DNA of 22,014 nt from Saccoglossus kowalevskii (Eukaryota; Hemichordata; Enteropneusta; Harrimaniidae): assembly GCF_000003605.2 (NCBI RefSeq), contig NW_003118239.1, positions 1-22,014 on the forward strand, in the 5' to 3' direction. Positions 21,583 to 22,014 of this stretch are shown here, piece after piece (within the stretch, counting starts at the first letter, position 1; each line of letters opens with the position of its first letter). Below the pieces are notes generated by a model that was not told the origin of the DNA, searched no databases, and saw only the letters and a program-made list of their open reading frames with translations. The position numbers and the translations under genes were made by a program.

Positions 21583-22014
21583 AGTGACGGGGTTATTGGG
21601 TAGTATATAGTTTTTCATTGTATTCGTGACGCGATGACTGGGTCATATATGGTCTATCATTGTATTCGTGACGGGATGACTTGATCATATATGGTCTATC
21701 ATTGTATTCGTGACGGGATGACTGGTTCATATATGGTCTATCATTGTATTCGTGACGGGATGACTTGGTCATATATGGTCTATCATTGTATTTGTGACGG
21801 ACTGACTTGGTCATATATGGTCTATCATTGTATTCGTGACGGGATGACTGGGTCATATATGGTCTATCATTGTATTCGTGACGGGATGACTGGGTCATAT
21901 ATGGTCTATCATTGTATTTGTGACGGGCTGACTTGGTCATATATGGTCTATCATTGTATTCGTGATGGGATGACTGGGTCATATATGGTCTATCATTGTA
22001 TTCGTGACGGGCTG
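21583..22014. repeat. Last segment, cut by window end
   Basis: About ten units follow the last junction (TATATAGTTTTTC variant). The order matches the 12977 segment but lacks the usual TTTGTGACGGG and GAACTGACTTGG units of the prefix, an in-phase 84-bp loss, and the second-position unit carries CTTGATCATA. The segment continues beyond the window. Confidence 0.82.

Larger units (their letters stand above)
1..22014. repeat. 42-bp tandem satellite array, about 524 units
   Basis: The entire window is a head-to-tail array of a 42-bp unit in a single orientation. Unit positions 1-20 are TCATATATGGTCTATCATTG, positions 21-40 are TATTCGTGACGGGATGACTG, and positions 41-42 are GG. The consensus is 18/42 G+C and strand-asymmetric: by hand count 12 G, 6 C, 15 T and 9 A on the plus strand. 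Positions 1-24 are almost invariant. Most variation sits at positions 25-26, 30-34 and 40, giving a handful of recurring types: GGGATGACTGGG, GGGCTGACTTGG, GAACTGACTTGG, GAGATGACTGGG and GGACTGACTGGG followed by TAA. There is no unique sequence at either end, so the array is longer than the window. The length, absence of spacers and nested higher-order copies fit a eukaryotic satellite. The repeat family and organism are not recognised. Confidence 0.97.

Noticed and set aside
1-22014. A CRISPR array.
   Set aside because: Repeats are contiguous 42-bp units with no unique spacers between them, and there are no cas-like genes or leader.
1-22014. A CENP-B box in each unit, because of TTCGTGACGGGA.
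   Set aside because: The canonical box has TTCG, four bases, A, two bases, then CGGG. Here only three bases separate TTCG from CGGG, so the spacing is wrong. Centromere function cannot be claimed.
1-22014. G-quadruplex potential from the GGG runs.
   Set aside because: There are at most two GGG runs per unit, separated by about 9 and 27 bases, and many units have only one. Loops are too long for a persuasive call.
1-22014. CATATATG and TATATGG as TATA-type promoters in each unit.
   Set aside because: AT-rich 8-mers repeated hundreds of times with no neighbouring gene or initiator give no support for transcription starts.
1-22014. A shorter ancestral subrepeat inside the unit (TGGTCATATA next to TGGTCTATCA).
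   Set aside because: Only about six of ten positions agree and the rest of the unit does not continue the pattern, so it may be chance.

Overview
The whole window is one uninterrupted tandem array of a 42-bp unit, about 524 copies head to tail in one orientation, running off both ends. Numbering the unit from TCATATATGG, positions 1-20 read TCATATATGGTCTATCATTG, positions 21-40 read TATTCGTGACGGGATGACTG, and positions 41-42 are GG. I see no unique flanking sequence, transposon, RNA gene or credible protein-coding gene. A long satellite or macrosatellite-type array with higher-order structure and a CpG-decay substitution pattern suggests eukaryotic nuclear DNA. I do not recognise the repeat and cannot name the organism.

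Because 42 is 14 codons, one frame on each strand of the consensus lacks stops. Long 14-residue-periodic open frames therefore appear on both strands at once (about 990 codons on the minus strand at the left end). I treat these as by-products. They end at in-array indels or at a recurrent divergent unit pair (the junction) that carries a stop on both strands.

The array has two domains. The left domain (1-11168) is built from long segmental copies of itself and holds four islands of a TAA-carrying subfamily, three of them large (around 4333-4912, 5705-6218 and 10106-10619). Junctions are sparse there (3601, 5603, 10004). The right domain (11169-22014) has junctions every 294 to 1512 bp, nearly all in exact multiples of 42. 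Most segments open with the same units (junction, GCG unit, then a fixed order of variants) and many close with the same units, while interiors differ in length. A compact 7-unit segment of about 294 bp recurs four times, each time followed by the same junction subtype.

Unit phase is well kept. After about base 135 I find only six small indels outside the TAA islands, whereas the first 135 bases hold about six, which looks like a contig edge or low-quality consensus. The most informative features are the higher-order organisation, the split of each unit into a near-invariant half and a variable half, and the CpG-decay variants. I do not see a gene-encoded system here.
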